Counted from the first letter of the stretch, positions 7,093 to 14,876 are shown. The stretch: DNA of 39,812 bases from JAKFWI01 sp031398975 (GCA_031398975.1 JANNOI010000007.1:1-39812), one strand, 5' to 3'. Notes: generated by a model from the sequence alone, not told the origin. Numbers and translations are program-made.

Positions 7093-7204
7093 CCTCTTCC
7101 CGCGCGTCACCGCGCGGGCCTCATTGAAGCGTAGTGCTGGGCGCGAGCATCACCCATGAATTGCGCGCCTCTTCCCGCGCGTCACCGCGCGGGCCTCATT
7201 GAAG
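7093..7204 (+). CRISPR. Mini CRISPR array: two 37-bp repeats and one 38-bp spacer (type I-G-like)
   Basis: Two perfectly identical 37-bp copies lie at 7093-7129 and 7168-7204, separated by a unique 38-bp spacer at 7130-7167. Each repeat contains a palindrome with an 8-bp stem, CCCGCGCG/CGCGCGGG, around a TCAC loop (7099-7118 in the first copy), and ends in CCTCATTGAAG. The reverse complement begins CTTCAATGAGGCC, the pattern I associate with repeats of type I-G loci. The ATTGAAG 3' end would form the crRNA 5' handle, which sets the orientation as plus. Location just downstream of cas2 supports the call. The array appears reduced to a single spacer. I found no further repeat on either side. 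Confidence 0.8.
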
Positions 7205-7338
7205 TACGCGGGCGAGCCGTTCACAATGTGTCGGGACGCGGGGCTCTGTCTTTACTCAACAGCCAGCTTGCGCCTCCGGCGCAGGCCGAACACAGGGCCA
7301 TGTTGTTCTGATTACGACAGAAAGCTTCCATAAGAGGC

Positions 7339-7358
7339 GGGCGACCCAGCGATCGCCC
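7339..7358 (-). terminator. Weak hairpin after the copper ATPase gene
   Basis: An inverted repeat GGGCGA/TCGCCC (7339-7344 and 7353-7358) with an 8-nt loop lies 10-30 bp past the stop of the ATPase gene on the minus strand. There is no clear U-run. It could serve as a weak or Rho-assisted terminator. The upstream gap (7205-7338) holds a second small hairpin, TGCGCC/GGCGCA, near 7270-7285 and nothing else I can name. Confidence 0.3.
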
Positions 7359-7368
7359 TCCTCACCCA

Positions 7369-9753
7369 TTACACTTTGACCGAATTCAGACGCAACGAGC
7401 TCGCAATCACCGAGACTGAAGACAGAGCCATCGCCGCCGCCGCGATCATCGGCGACAAGAGATCGCCCGTGATTGGGTAGAGCGCGCCAGCGGCGATCGG
7501 CACGCCGGCCACGTTGTAGGCGAAAGCGAAGAACAGGTTCTGGCGGATGTTGTTCATTGTGGCGCGGGAGAGTACGCGGGCGCGGACAATGCCAACGAGA
7601 TCGCCATGCAGCAGTGTTACGCCGGCGCTTTCGATGGCGACGTCCGTTCCCGTGCCCATGGCGACGCCGACGTCGGCGGCGGCGAGCGCCGGCGCATCGT
7701 TGACGCCATCGCCGGCCATCGCCACCACGCGACCTTCACTCTTCAGACGCGTTACGATGCGCGACTTTTGTTCCGGCAGAACTTCCGCCTCTACCGCGTC
7801 GATGCCGAGCTTGCGCGCTACGGCCTCAGCCGTCGTACGGTTGTCGCCGGTGAGCATCACAAGTCGGATGCCTTGCGCCTTCAGAGCCGCGAGCGCATCG
7901 GGCGTTGTCGCCTTGATCTTGTCAGCGATGCCCAGAACGGCGACCGCCGCCCCATCGACACTTACAAAGATGGCGGTGGCGCCGTCACGGCGAAGCTCTT
8001 CGGCGTGCTCGCGCAGATGGCTGGCATCCACCTTCAGCTCAGACAGATATTTCTCGGCGCCGAGGGCGACCTTGCGACCTTCGACGACGCCAAACACGCC
8101 CTTCCCGGTCGGAGAGTCGAAATCGCTTGGCTCCACCAGCGAAAGACCTTGCTCCCGCGCAGCGGCCACGATCGCCAGCGCGAGCGGGTGTTCGCTCCGA
8201 TTTTCTAGGCTCGCGGCGAGACGCACTATATCCGCTTCAGTTTGGCCCGGGGCCGTCTTGATCGCTATCAGCGCAGGCTTTCCTTCGGTGAGCGTGCCTG
8301 TCTTGTCGAGGACGAGCGTGTCGACTTTCTCGAAGCGCTCCAGCGCTTCGGCGTTCTTGATCAGGACGCCTGCACGCGCGCCGCGGCCGACGCCAGCCAT
8401 GATCGACATCGGCGTCGCCAGACCAAGCGCACACGGACACGCGATGATCAGCACGGAAACGGCAGCGATAAGCCCGTAGGAAAACGCCGGCGACGGCCCC
8501 AGCACCCACCAGGCGGTTAGCGCGGCGATGGCGACTGCGATGACGGCCGGCACAAACCAGCCCGAGACCTTGTCGGCGAGCCTTTGGATGGGCGCCCGCG
8601 ACCGCTGCGCGTCAGCCACCATATGCACGATGCGCGAGAGCATCGTGTCGGCGCCGACGCGATCCGCCTCGATGACGAGCGCGCCAGTCTGGTTAAGCGT
8701 GCCGCCGATAACGCGGACGCCGGCTTCGCGCGTGACCGGCATCGACTCGCCCGTCACCATGGATTCATCGATCGTGGAACGGCCGTCTTGGACGATTCCG
8801 TCTACCGGAATCTTTTCGCCAGGCCGCACACGCAAGCGGTCGCCTACAACGATCTGGTCAAGCGTGACCTCTTCCTCTGCGCCGTCCGTGATACGCCGCG
8901 CCGTCTTCGGCGCGAGATCCAAGAGCGCGCGAATGGCGCCGCCGGTGCGCTCGCGCGCTTGCAACTCCAGCACTTGGCCGAGAAGCACCAAGACCGTGAT
9001 CACCGCGGCCGCTTCAAAATAGACCGCGACCTGCCCATGCGCGTTGCGGAATTCAGGCGGAAACAAACTTGGCGCAAAGAGCGCGAAGACGCTGTAGATC
9101 CACGCAACGCCTGTACCGAGCGCGATGAGCGTGAACATGTTGAGGTTGCGCGTCAGAAGCGATTGATAGCCGCGTTCGAAGAAGGGGAGGCCCGCCCACA
9201 AGACGACGGGTGTGGCCAGAAGAAACTGAAGCCACGGATTCCACAATCCCGGCACGATCCGATCGATGCCAAACAGATGCCGGCCCATCTCCAAAGCCAG
9301 GACAGGCGCGGCGAGCGCCGCGCCGACCCGGAAGCGGCGCGTCATGTCGACAAGTTCGGGGTTAGGCCCCGCATCGGCAGACGGCGTCATCGGCTCCAGC
9401 GCCATGCCGCAGATCGGGCACGAGCTGGGGCCGTCGCGCACGATTTCGGGGTGCATCGGGCACGTCCATTGCGCGCTCTTCGGCGCCTCGACAGCAATTG
9501 CAAGCGCGGCCGCGTGATCGTGCCCGTGCGCGTGACACGCCGCGTGCGCGGCTGGGGCGTCGGCCTTCCTGTGTTTCTCCGGACTGGCCGCGAACTTTGC
9601 TTTGCAGCTGGCGCTGCAGAACAACACGTCCGCGCCGTCGTGCGACAGCCGATGCGGCGTATCCGGTCGGACGATCATGTCGCAGACAGGATCGCGCAGT
9701 TCAGCGCCTTGGTGGTGGTCGTGTCCGTCCGCGGGGTGCGTTTGTGGGTTCAT
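7369..9753 (-). CDS. copA: Copper-translocating P1B-type ATPase with YHS and heavy-metal-binding N-terminal domains
   Basis: This 794-residue inner-membrane pump exports Cu+ to the periplasm. Numbering from the ATG at 9753, a YHS domain (DPVCDMIV, FCSASCKAKF; about 20-65) is followed by a His-rich linker and a metal-binding motif WTCPMHPE...CPICGMAL (about 96-122). Then come membrane helices, the actuator TGES loop (334-337), the metal-site CPC in helix 6 (439-441), the phosphorylated Asp483 in DKTGT, the nucleotide-domain HP pair (522-523) and GDGVND (681-686). There is no classical CXXC heavy-metal-associated domain; the YHS/HMBD arrangement replaces it. A longer frame opens at 9807, but that codon lies inside the CueR operator upstream of the predicted transcript start, so the start at 9753 is chosen. 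The gene is divergent from cueR. Confidence 0.93.
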   Translation of the reverse strand: MNPQTHPADGHDHHQGAELRDPVCDMIVRPDTPHRLSHDGADVLFCSASCKAKFAASPEKHRKADAPAAHAACHAHGHDHAAALAIAVEAPKSAQWTCPMHPEIVRDGPSSCPICGMALEPMTPSADAGPNPELVDMTRRFRVGAALAAPVLALEMGRHLFGIDRIVPGLWNPWLQFLLATPVVLWAGLPFFERGYQSLLTRNLNMFTLIALGTGVAWIYSVFALFAPSLFPPEFRNAHGQVAVYFEAAAVITVLVLLGQVLELQARERTGGAIRALLDLAPKTARRITDGAEEEVTLDQIVVGDRLRVRPGEKIPVDGIVQDGRSTIDESMVTGESMPVTREAGVRVIGGTLNQTGALVIEADRVGADTMLSRIVHMVADAQRSRAPIQRLADKVSGWFVPAVIAVAIAALTAWWVLGPSPAFSYGLIAAVSVLIIACPCALGLATPMSIMAGVGRGARAGVLIKNAEALERFEKVDTLVLDKTGTLTEGKPALIAIKTAPGQTEADIVRLAASLENRSEHPLALAIVAAAREQGLSLVEPSDFDSPTGKGVFGVVEGRKVALGAEKYLSELKVDASHLREHAEELRRDGATAIFVSVDGAAVAVLGIADKIKATTPDALAALKAQGIRLVMLTGDNRTTAEAVARKLGIDAVEAEVLPEQKSRIVTRLKSEGRVVAMAGDGVNDAPALAAADVGVAMGTGTDVAIESAGVTLLHGDLVGIVRARVLSRATMNNIRQNLFFAFAYNVAGVPIAAGALYPITGDLLSPMIAAAAMALSSVSVIASSLRLNSVKV

Positions 9754-9798
9754 GGCATGCTGCGAGGAAACTCGCGCTCCTGATTTCACTTGCCGCAG

Positions 9799-9829
9799 AG
9801 CCTGCACCTTCCTACAATAGGAAGGTCAA
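9799..9829 (-). promoter_or_regulatory. CueR-type operator/promoter of the copper ATPase gene
   Basis: On the minus strand TTGACC (9824-9829) and CAGGCT (9799-9804) are separated by 19 bp, the overlong spacer that MerR-family activators correct by DNA distortion. The spacer holds a perfect inverted repeat with arms ACCTTCC and GGAAGGT around seven bases (9806-9826), the CueR/HmrR consensus. Transcription would begin near 9792, about 39 nt before the ATG. The site is the divergent control region shared with cueR. Confidence 0.85.
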
Positions 9830-9853
9830 CACGGAAAATTCGGTTCTGATCCG

Positions 9854-10276
9854 ATGAATATAGGCCAAGCATCTGAACGAACGGGCGTCTCGGCCAAAAT
9901 GATCCGCTATTATGAGGAGATCGGCCTGCTCCCATCGGCGGCGCGGCGCGCCAATGGCTACCGCGATTACGGCGACCAGGAGGTCGCTGTGCTTCAGTTT
10001 GTCCGCCGCACCCGGGATCTGGGCTTCTCGCTGGAAGAAGTCTCCGCCCTGCTCGCGCTCTGGAACGACAAGAAGCGGCCCTCGCGCGAGGTGAAGCGCC
10101 TGGCGGAAACGCACATCGCCGATCTCGAACGCCGGATGCGCGAGATGCGCGCCGTAATCAAGACGCTTCGGCAGCTCGCGCAACATTGTCACGGCGACGA
10201 GCGCTCCGATTGCCCTATCCTTGACGACCTAGAAAAGCCCCGCGCGCCAAGCGCCGGGAAGCCGCGCCGAGCGTGA
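9854..10276 (+). CDS. cueR: Cu(I)-responsive MerR-family regulator CueR/HmrR
   Basis: This 140-residue regulator has the MerR winged-helix start MNIGQASERTGVSAKMIRYY, then EEIGLLPSA and RRANGYRDYG. A long dimerisation helix (about 75-108) and a metal-binding loop at the C-terminus follow. Cys112 and Cys120 in CHGDERSDCPIL fall at the same positions and spacing as the Cu+-binding pair of E. coli CueR. This argues for a monovalent coinage-metal sensor rather than a zinc, mercury or redox sensor. The ribosome-binding site is weak. The gene is divergent from the ATPase and upstream of the oxidase operon. Both flanking promoters carry its predicted operator, so it should control the whole island and possibly itself. 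Confidence 0.92.
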   Translation: MNIGQASERTGVSAKMIRYYEEIGLLPSAARRANGYRDYGDQEVAVLQFVRRTRDLGFSLEEVSALLALWNDKKRPSREVKRLAETHIADLERRMREMRAVIKTLRQLAQHCHGDERSDCPILDDLEKPRAPSAGKPRRA

Positions 10277-10335
10277 GCACGTTGGCCCGGTCCGTGGCCG
10301 GGATCGATACTTGGTCCGCGTGACGAATAAGGGGC

Positions 10336-10366
10336 TTGACCCTCCTATTATGGGAAGGTGTAGACC
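10336..10366 (+). promoter_or_regulatory. CueR-type operator/promoter of the multicopper oxidase operon
   Basis: TTGACC (10336-10341) and TAGACC (10361-10366) are separated by 19 bp. The spacer holds an inverted repeat with arms ACCCTCC and GGAAGGT (10339-10359), one mismatch from the perfect copy at 9806-9826. The predicted transcript start is near 10373, which leaves too short a leader for an ATG at 10382 but suits the GTG at 10400. Confidence 0.82.
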
Positions 10367-10399
10367 GTTATCCTCTGAACCATGGTCAGGGAGATCATT

Positions 10400-12130
10400 G
10401 TGCCGATAGAACGCCGGACCCTAATGAAAGCGATCGCCGGCGGCGCGGGGGCCGCAGGCATGCAGGCCCTGTTCCCCGCATGGGCGCAAACCGGATCAGG
10501 CGGAATCGCGCCGACGCTCGCAACGCTCAACGGACCTGATATCTCGCTCAATGTCGGCCACGCGCCCTTCCGTGTCGGCGGCCGCACCGGACATGCCATC
10601 ACCGTCAACGGCACACTGCCGGCGCCGCTGATCCGACTGCGAGAAGGCCAGCACGCGCGCCTTTCGGTCACCAACACGCTGGACGAAGACACCTCCATCC
10701 ACTGGCACGGCGTTCTGCTGCCCTTCCAGATGGACGGCGTGCCGGGCGTCAGTTTTCTCGGCATCCGCCCGGGCGAGACGTTCGTCTATGACTTTCCCAT
10801 TCGACAGTCGGGCACCTATTGGTATCACAGCCACTCGGGCCTCCAGGAAGCGATGGGCCATTTCGGGCCGTTGATCATCGACCCTGCCGGCGCTGATCCT
10901 GTCGCCTATGACCGCGAGCACGTGCTCGTGCTCTCTGACTGGAGCTTCCTGCATCCGCACGAAATCCTGCGCCGATTGAAGGCAAGCCCCGGCTATTTCA
11001 ACCAACAGCGTACGACCGTCGCTGGCTTGGTCTCCGGCAAAGACGGCATGAGCGCTTCCGAGCGGCGCATGTGGGCGCAGATGCGCATGGACCCACGCGA
11101 CATCTCCGACGTCACTGGCTCGACCTACACCTATCTCGTCAATGGTCATGGGCCACGGGAAAACTGGACCGGATTATTTTCCCCCGGAGAGCGCGTGCGC
11201 CTTCGGATCATCAACGCCTCCGCAATGACGAACTTCAATGTGCGCATTCCAGGGTTGCCGATGAGTGTGGTGCAAGCGGACGGCGAGAATGTGCGACCTG
11301 TTGAAGTCGATGAATTCCAGATCGCGGTGGCGGAAACCTATGACGTGATCGTCAGCCCGCGCGACGATCGCGCCTACACCATCGTCTCGGAAGCCGTGGA
11401 TCGCTCGGGGCTAGGCAGCGCCACGCTTGCGCCGCGCCTTGGCATGCGCGCTGAAGCGCCACCGCTCCGACAAGTCCCGAACCTCACCATGCGCGACATG
11501 GGTATGGACATGGGCGCCATGGATCACGGCGCCGGCGGCATGGACCATGGATCAATGAACCATGGCGCCATGAAAATGCGCGATCGCTCGCTTGCGCCGC
11601 CGAACATGGCGGTGGGTGTTGGCGTGCAAAGCATCTCACCCATGCCCGAGAACCGATTGGCCGAGCGTCCGCTCGGGCTGGAGAACGAACCCCATCGCGT
11701 CCTTGTCTATACCGACCTGGTCGCGCTCAAGCCGAACCGCGACACCCGGCCGCCCTCGCGCACACTGGAGATCCACCTCACGGGCAATATGGAGCGCTAT
11801 ATGTGGAGCTTTGACGGGCGCCGCTTCAGCGAAATTGTTGAGCCCATCCGCTTCGCGCGCAACGAACGTGTCCGCGTCACACTTGTGAACGACACGATGA
11901 TGCAGCACCCGATCCATTTGCACGGACACTTCTTCGAGCTGGTCAACGGTCACCCGGGCCATCAGCCTTTGAAGCACACCGTAAACGTCGCGCCCGGCGG
12001 ACGTTTGTCGTTCGATCTGACAGCCGATGCGCCAGGCGACTGGGCGTTTCACTGCCACATGATGATGCACATGCATTCCGGCATGTTCAATGTCGTCACG
12101 GTGCGCCCGCTTGATGCGGCCGCATCGTGA
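10400..12130 (+). CDS. pcoA: Periplasmic multicopper oxidase, CopA/PcoA family
   Basis: This 576-residue oxidase binds copper and probably oxidises Cu(I) in the periplasm. The GTG at 10400 is chosen because AGGGAG lies 6 nt upstream; an in-frame ATG at 10382 lacks a ribosome-binding site and sits about 9 nt from the predicted transcript start. A twin-arginine signal (IERRTLMKAIAGGAGAAG) opens the protein. Copper-site motifs in order are HWHG (about 101-104), WYHSHSG (141-147), HPIHLHGHFF (503-512) and HCHMMMHMHSGMF (551-563), which supply the T1 and trinuclear centre ligands. A Met/His-rich loop (MGMDMGAMDHGAGGMDHGSM, from about residue 364) is typical of CopA-type oxidases. It is the first gene of a five-gene cop operon; its stop overlaps copB. 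Confidence 0.93.
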   Translation: MPIERRTLMKAIAGGAGAAGMQALFPAWAQTGSGGIAPTLATLNGPDISLNVGHAPFRVGGRTGHAITVNGTLPAPLIRLREGQHARLSVTNTLDEDTSIHWHGVLLPFQMDGVPGVSFLGIRPGETFVYDFPIRQSGTYWYHSHSGLQEAMGHFGPLIIDPAGADPVAYDREHVLVLSDWSFLHPHEILRRLKASPGYFNQQRTTVAGLVSGKDGMSASERRMWAQMRMDPRDISDVTGSTYTYLVNGHGPRENWTGLFSPGERVRLRIINASAMTNFNVRIPGLPMSVVQADGENVRPVEVDEFQIAVAETYDVIVSPRDDRAYTIVSEAVDRSGLGSATLAPRLGMRAEAPPLRQVPNLTMRDMGMDMGAMDHGAGGMDHGSMNHGAMKMRDRSLAPPNMAVGVGVQSISPMPENRLAERPLGLENEPHRVLVYTDLVALKPNRDTRPPSRTLEIHLTGNMERYMWSFDGRRFSEIVEPIRFARNERVRVTLVNDTMMQHPIHLHGHFFELVNGHPGHQPLKHTVNVAPGGRLSFDLTADAPGDWAFHCHMMMHMHSGMFNVVTVRPLDAAAS

Positions 12131-12948
12131 GAGTCTTCGCTACCGCCCTCGCACCGATCCTACTCACTATCGCACCTGCCGCCGCGCAGGATCATTCCGC
12201 GCACACGCAAGCGCCGCCGGCCATTGCCAGGGATGCACAGGCCAACGCCGCTGATCTCCACTTTGACGCCGCAGACATGGCGCGGGCGCGGCGGCGCTTA
12301 ATCGGCGAGAATGGCGGCATGCGCACATACGCCATCATGGTCGAGCGCTTCGAGGCCGGTTTCGACGATGACAGCGAAACCTATGCCTGGCACGCGCAAG
12401 GCTGGTATGGGGGCGATATCCATCGCTTCTGGTGGAAGTCCGAGGGCGAAGGCGCGTTCGAGAATGACCTCGAAGACGCCGAGCTTCAGCTTCTCTATAG
12501 CCACGCGGTGACGCCCTATTTCGATCTTCAAGCCGGCGTCCGCCAAAGCTATTTTGAGGGCGAAGACCGCACCGATCTCGTGCTTGGCGCTCAGGGCCTT
12601 GCTCCCTATTCGTTCGAAGTTGGCGCAGCAGCGTTTGTCTCGACCAAAGGCGATGTGACGGCGCGCGCGGAAGCTGAGTACGATCTTCGCGTCACGCAGA
12701 GGCTCATCCTTCAGCCAAGCGCTGAACTCAATCTCGCGGCGCAAGATATCCCAGACCTCGACATCGGCGCGGGCTTCACCGACGTAGAGATCGGTTTGCG
12801 GCTGCGTTACGAAATCAGCCCCCGCTTTGCGCCCTACGTCGGAATGGAATGGACGAGCGCGCTTGGCGAGACCCGCGACATTCGCGAAGCCCTCGGCGAA
12901 GACACCCAATCCAGCCGCGCCATCCTCGGTGTGCGCGCGCTCTTCTAG
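12127..12948 (+). CDS. copB: Copper resistance outer-membrane protein CopB
   Basis: This 273-residue protein starts at a GTG overlapping the oxidase stop (GTGA). It has a signal peptide (about 1-20, ending APAAAQ). A short His-containing segment leads into the CopB β-barrel, with ERFEAGFDDDSETYAWHAQG, then DIHRFWWKSEGEG and AELQLLYSHAVTPYFDLQAG. The final strand ends in Phe (ILGVRALF), as expected for an outer-membrane protein assembled by BAM. The Met-rich N-terminal repeats of plasmid-borne CopB are lacking. It presumably traps or passes copper at the outer membrane together with the oxidase. The PcoB/CopB family call is secure. Confidence 0.9.
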   Translation: MRVFATALAPILLTIAPAAAQDHSAHTQAPPAIARDAQANAADLHFDAADMARARRRLIGENGGMRTYAIMVERFEAGFDDDSETYAWHAQGWYGGDIHRFWWKSEGEGAFENDLEDAELQLLYSHAVTPYFDLQAGVRQSYFEGEDRTDLVLGAQGLAPYSFEVGAAAFVSTKGDVTARAEAEYDLRVTQRLILQPSAELNLAAQDIPDLDIGAGFTDVEIGLRLRYEISPRFAPYVGMEWTSALGETRDIREALGEDTQSSRAILGVRALF

Positions 12949-12965
12949 TCCAGATGGAGAAATTA

Positions 12966-13337
12966 ATGTCCAAACTTCCTCTCATGCTCGGCGCGGTGCT
13001 GGCGCTCTTTGCCACCGCGCCCCTGGCGTCGGCGCAGCACAACCACGGCGGCCACGGTGCGCACAGCGCCGTTCAAACCAATCCGGCGGACGGCGCGATG
13101 GGGGCGGCCCCGGAAATATTCAGCGCCACATTCGAACATCCGATGCGTGTGACCGGCCTCGTCATCACGCCAAGGGGCGGCGATCCGATCGCCGTGACGA
13201 TTCCTGCGAGTGAAGCCGCGACGTCCGTGAGCATCGCACTACCGCGGCTTGCGCCCGGCAACTACACCTTCGCCTGGACCGCGAACGGCGCCGACAATCA
13301 CACCATGACCGGGCGCGTCCGCTATATGGTCCACTGA
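12966..13337 (+). CDS. Small secreted CopC-like copper-binding protein, His-rich N-terminus
   Basis: This 123-residue protein begins at the ATG at 12966, preceded by GGAGAAATTA. A signal peptide (1-24, ending PLASAQ) is followed by a His cluster (HNHGGHGAH) that could bind copper at the mature N-terminus. The rest is a compact β-sandwich pattern (FSATFEHPMRVTGLVITPRG, ALPRLAPGNYTFAWTANGAD, then NHTMTGRVRYMVH) matching the CopC/YcnJ-like fold. It lies 17 bp after copB and 25 bp before a second CopC-like gene. The pair may be diverged duplicates. A periplasmic copper chaperone role is inferred from fold and position. Confidence 0.75.
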   Translation: MSKLPLMLGAVLALFATAPLASAQHNHGGHGAHSAVQTNPADGAMGAAPEIFSATFEHPMRVTGLVITPRGGDPIAVTIPASEAATSVSIALPRLAPGNYTFAWTANGADNHTMTGRVRYMVH

Positions 13338-13362
13338 ACTCAGACGCTATCGGGAGAAGAGA

Positions 13363-13716
13363 ATGAAACGTCTCGCTCTGGCGATTGCGGCCGCAACCAT
13401 CCTCATGGCGGCGACCCCCGCCGATGCGCACACCTCGGTGCGTGAAACCAACATCGCCGAGAATGCCACGCTCGCGCGCGCGCCGGCTGCTTTCACCATC
13501 GTGTTTTCCGGCCCCACCGGGCTCGCCAACATAAGCTTGACGGACGCCGCCGGCCGCCCTCTCGCGCTCGATTACAAACCGCCGCGTCAGATGGCGTCGT
13601 CGTTCGCCGTTCCTCTGCCTGCGCTGACGCCGGGCGCCTATACGCTGTCCTGGCGCGCCATCGCATCTGACGGGCACGCGATGCCGGGCGCCATCCACTT
13701 CACGATTTCGGGCTGA
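13363..13716 (+). CDS. copC: Copper resistance protein CopC
   Basis: This 117-residue periplasmic protein has a signal peptide ending PADA, after which the mature chain begins His-Thr. That N-terminal His is the classic CopC copper ligand. The domain has ENATLARAPAAFTIVFSGPT, ALTPGAYTLSWRAIASDGHA and the closing MPGAIHFTISG. The SDGHAMPG motif supplies further ligands for Cu(II). It delivers or stores copper for CopD, whose ATG overlaps the copC stop by 1 bp (TGATG). The ribosome-binding site GGGAGAAGAG is strong. Confidence 0.9.
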   Translation: MKRLALAIAAATILMAATPADAHTSVRETNIAENATLARAPAAFTIVFSGPTGLANISLTDAAGRPLALDYKPPRQMASSFAVPLPALTPGAYTLSWRAIASDGHAMPGAIHFTISG

Positions 13717-14570
13717 TGGGTTCCGATCCGCTTTCGCCCTGGCTGCTTGCGGTCAAGCTCGGCCTCTATGCGTCGGCCTTGCTGGCCGCGGGACTTGGGC
13801 TGCATGCAAGCGCAAACATCGTCGATCGCTGGGATCAATCGCGCGCCCTGCGCTCGGCCGCCCTTCTCGGATGCGCAGCGGTCCTCTTCGCCGCGCTCCG
13901 TCTGGCGATCGCCAATGTCCAACTCGGCGGATCGATCGCCAGCATCCTCGATCCGACAACACTGTCATGGACCTGGACAACGCTCGCGCCAAGTTCGATC
14001 GCGTTTACACTTGGCGGCGCCCTGGCGTTCGCGGCGTGGCGATTTCGGCGACTGTTTGCCGCTCTCGCCGCAATCGCGCTCGCGGCGGGCTTCGCTCTGA
14101 CGGGGCACACGCAGGCGCTTGAGAGCCCCTCTTTCGCGCCCTGGGGCGTTGGCTTGCATGCGCTGCTCGCCGCGTTCTGGATCGCAGCGCCGATCACGCT
14201 TTGGCCGCGCGCCAATCTGCCCGACGAGGTGGTTCTCTCGCGGACCGAGCGTTTCTCGCGCCTTGCTATCGTCTTGGTCCCGGTGCTGTTCGTGATCGGG
14301 ATGTGGCTCGCCGTACTTCTGGCGGGAAGCGTCGAGGCGCTGTTCTCAAGCCTCTACGGTCAATTGCTCTTGGCGAAGCTCGCCGCCGCCAGCGCGGCCT
14401 TGGCTCTCGGCGCCTATAACAAGCAGATCGTCGCAAGAAAGCTGAGGCAAGCGCCAGCGGAGGGTCGCCAGGCGCTGACCGTAACGCTCGCCTTCGACAC
14501 GGCTCTTTTCGCCAGCGCGCTCGTCCTCGTCGGCGTCGCTACCACCTTTACCGGACCACCGACGGAATAA
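13716..14570 (+). CDS. copD: Copper resistance inner-membrane protein CopD
   Basis: This 284-residue protein is almost wholly hydrophobic, with about eight predicted membrane helices (for example 10-30, 48-68, 90-110, 115-135, 185-208 and 260-280). It contains the family features GFALTGHTQAL and LHALLAAFWIAAPI, with His residues in helices that could carry copper. CopD acts with CopC in moving copper across the inner membrane. The start overlaps the copC stop, so the two are translationally coupled. It ends the cop operon; a weak GGGGCT/AGCCCC inverted repeat follows. Confidence 0.88.
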   Translation: MGSDPLSPWLLAVKLGLYASALLAAGLGLHASANIVDRWDQSRALRSAALLGCAAVLFAALRLAIANVQLGGSIASILDPTTLSWTWTTLAPSSIAFTLGGALAFAAWRFRRLFAALAAIALAAGFALTGHTQALESPSFAPWGVGLHALLAAFWIAAPITLWPRANLPDEVVLSRTERFSRLAIVLVPVLFVIGMWLAVLLAGSVEALFSSLYGQLLLAKLAAASAALALGAYNKQIVARKLRQAPAEGRQALTVTLAFDTALFASALVLVGVATTFTGPPTE

Positions 14571-14876
14571 GGCAGCAGGCAAAAGTGGGGCGTAGTGCAG
14601 CAGCGATCCGGCCCACCGCTTCGGGGGCTTCGCCTGGATGAGGGAAGAGCCCCGGAGAACGCCGCCGGGTCGCCGCCGCCGACCTGGACCGCGCTCGGCG
14701 TCCCCTGGCTGTCCGGTTTTCAGTTCGAAATCAAAGCTATAGCCCGCCCTCCCGGCCCTTGCCCAAGGCGCTGAAGCACAATCCGCGCGATCTTCACCGC
14801 CGCGTCGAGGGCGCAGGGCTTCGCCAATGCGAATGAGTTGCAAATAGCGCTTAGCCCTTGTATGCAAATGCGAAGT
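14571..14876 (+). other. Intergenic region upstream of the TonB receptor
   Basis: No gene is supported here. The region contains a loose GGGGCT/AGCCCC inverted repeat at about 14625-14660. AT-richer DNA with two GCAAAT motifs lies near 14840 and 14865 (GTTGCAAATAG and GTATGCAAATG). Paired GCAAAT-like motifs recall alphaproteobacterial Fur boxes, but the match is weak and not a call. Confidence 0.35.

Noticed and set aside
7205..7368. Possible third, degenerate CRISPR repeat after the second copy
   Set aside because: At the expected distance (about 7243) the sequence does not resemble the repeat; only an unrelated 6-bp hairpin near 7270-7285 is present.
8584..9783. 399-codon plus-strand frame opposite the copper ATPase
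   Set aside because: The minus strand carries every P-type ATPase motif; the plus product is Arg/His-rich without a domain.
14820..14876. Fur box in front of the siderophore receptor
   Set aside because: Two GCAAAT-like motifs are present, but no convincing 19-bp inverted repeat can be built, so it stays a remark only.
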